Made by a program: the position numbers and the translations under genes. Positions 24,390-25,348 of a stretch of DNA of 25,348 nt are shown here, one piece after another. The stretch spans positions 1 through 25,348 of the forward strand of contig CALFIZ010000109.1 in the NCBI GenBank assembly GCA_937877575.1. Direction: 5' to 3'. Under the pieces are notes generated by a model. That model saw only the letters and a program-made list of their open reading frames with translations. It had not been told where the DNA came from and made no database searches. Origin of the DNA: an uncultured Marinilabiliales bacterium. Its GTDB lineage: Bacteria > Bacteroidota > Bacteroidia > Bacteroidales > BM520. Numbering within the stretch: the stretch's first letter is position 1; every line of letters begins with the position of its first letter.

Positions 24390-25335
24390 ATTTTTCCTTA
24401 TTTGAATTATCATACGAATTTTTACCTGTAATACTTTGACCATCCATAATAATGGTGTCAAGGTTTATCTGCGAAAATGGAATATTGCGATAATATTTCA
24501 TATACAATGCAGATGCCGAATCATGCAGATATACAGGAAACGACATAACAAACTTCAAACTGTCAACATTGATATTGTCTTTCAGTCTGTAGTAAACATC
24601 AACCTTCATTCCTTTGTCAACGGATGCCGAACGATACCACGCAGGGGTCATTTTATATGCAACTGAATTGTTAACATCATCAGAATCAAGAAAATACTCA
24701 TTACCGACATTCAGTTGTGCCATTCTGATGGCTTTACGACAATTGAGAATATTTTCACCATATAAAAATGGTAACATTGTAGTCATATCGTCATCTCCGC
24801 CTCCAACATCAAGGTCAATGGAAGAACCCTTTTTCAACTCAGTTCCCGGAGCTATTTTTCTTCCTTTATAATATTGTGACTGCACAGCATCCTTGTCGAA
24901 AGAAGGTACATATTTCACAGTGCCAAGTGTAAGTCCCACAATTTCAAGAGTATTCATTGCCTGACGCAAAGTTACGTCATGCAAGTCAGGCATCTTTGTC
25001 ATTCCCGGATGATCTGATGACAGCACGACATAAACCTTTCTTTCGGGTTTTATCAAAGTACCGGCTTCCGGATCTTGCTGCAGCACGATTCCCGGCTTGG
25101 TGTTACGCTTATAAACCGAATCTTCAATGACAATATGAATATCCTTGACAACGGCACTGCCAACCAAATCATCATATTCAGCATTGATGAGGTAAGGTGT
25201 GGCAAACTCTTTGTCATGACGGGTGTATTTGTTGAGGTATATACTTATGCCGAACAATATAAGTATCACCAACACAATGGCTAAGAGAATCTGCAGCCAA
25301 AAATACTTATTCCTGAATAGACTTTTTTTCTTCAT
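24361..25335 (-). CDS. PASTA-domain membrane protein
   Basis: A 324-residue protein with a short Lys-rich cytoplasmic tail, one membrane helix (about 14-35) and three PASTA repeats outside (about 42-107, 112-180 and 185-255), the second opening KMPDLHDVTLRQAMNTLE; an acidic Asn/Glu-rich C-terminus follows. PASTA domains bind peptidoglycan or lipid II fragments, but here, as usual in Bacteroidota, no Ser/Thr kinase domain is attached. It probably senses or supports the cell wall. It is the first visible gene of the - strand operon; its promoter lies beyond the window's right edge, only 13 bases from its start codon. Confidence 0.9.
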   Translation of the reverse strand: MKKKSLFRNKYFWLQILLAIVLVILILFGISIYLNKYTRHDKEFATPYLINAEYDDLVGSAVVKDIHIVIEDSVYKRNTKPGIVLQQDPEAGTLIKPERKVYVVLSSDHPGMTKMPDLHDVTLRQAMNTLEIVGLTLGTVKYVPSFDKDAVQSQYYKGRKIAPGTELKKGSSIDLDVGGGDDDMTTMLPFLYGENILNCRKAIRMAQLNVGNEYFLDSDDVNNSVAYKMTPAWYRSASVDKGMKVDVYYRLKDNINVDSLKFVMSFPVYLHDSASALYMKYYRNIPFSQINLDTIIMDGQSITGKNSYDNSNKEKYEDDTEDLF

Positions 25336-25348
25336 ATTTCTTAAACAG

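Noticed and set aside
1..25348. CRISPR arrays, tRNA/rRNA genes, insertion sequences, integrases or attachment sites
   Set aside because: I saw no regularly spaced repeats, no cloverleaf-like stretches, no transposase or recombinase coding and no terminal inverted repeats.

Overview
The window looks like the end of a metagenomic or draft contig from an anaerobic, gut-type member of the Bacteroidales (Bacteroidota). Support for this: two secreted proteins carry type IX secretion (T9SS) C-terminal sorting domains; there is a PASTA protein without a kinase; there are many lipobox signal peptides; the families (C10 protease, imelysin IPA-like, two-haem oxidoreductase, AsmA-like) suit the phylum; and promoter -7 boxes fit the Bacteroidota consensus TAnnTTTG. 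Most of the window is moderately AT-rich (about 45% GC in a sampled line). The first ~740 bases are GC-richer (about 60% over the first 300, counted by hand).

Layout. (1) 1-746: the C-terminal part of a fimbrillin/Mfa-like surface protein on the + strand, joined tail to tail at about 741-750 to a clpB gene on the - strand that loses its whole second ATPase domain at the join. Neither gene reaches its own stop; this is most likely an assembly chimera. (2) 2424-2677: intergenic, with a perfect 6-bp-arm palindrome in what looks like a non-coding repeat. (3) 2678-5563 (-): a two-gene unit with a metallo-beta-lactamase-fold hydrolase followed by a SpeB-like C10 cysteine protease with a T9SS tail. 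(4) 5687-9819 (+): acyl-CoA dehydrogenase, EtfB and EtfA of the butyryl-CoA dehydrogenase/bifurcating type, then a TlpA-like thiol-disulfide lipoprotein, closed by a strong terminator at 9839-9877. (5) 10013-14162 (+): outer-membrane porin, imelysin (M75) lipoprotein and two-haem c-type oxidoreductase lipoprotein, preceded by a perfect 8-bp-arm palindrome and closed by a bidirectional terminator at 14183-14213. This is the best candidate for an under-described system, probably iron (or other metal) handling at the outer membrane. (6) 25335-14235 (-): a tightly packed seven-gene envelope operon, read PASTA protein > T9SS-secreted protein > pseudouridine synthase RluD > periplasmic aldose epimerase > multidomain transglutaminase lipoprotein > small lipoprotein > AsmA-like protein, with gaps from a 29-base overlap to 13 bases.

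How the genes work together. The ACAD/Etf block carries electrons between acyl-CoA and NAD/ferredoxin. The porin-imelysin-cytochrome block probably takes metal or its ligand through the outer membrane, binds it on a lipoprotein and changes its redox state. The long - strand operon mixes rRNA modification with envelope building and surface secretion. I saw no tRNA, rRNA, CRISPR array, transposase, prophage or recognisable defence locus.
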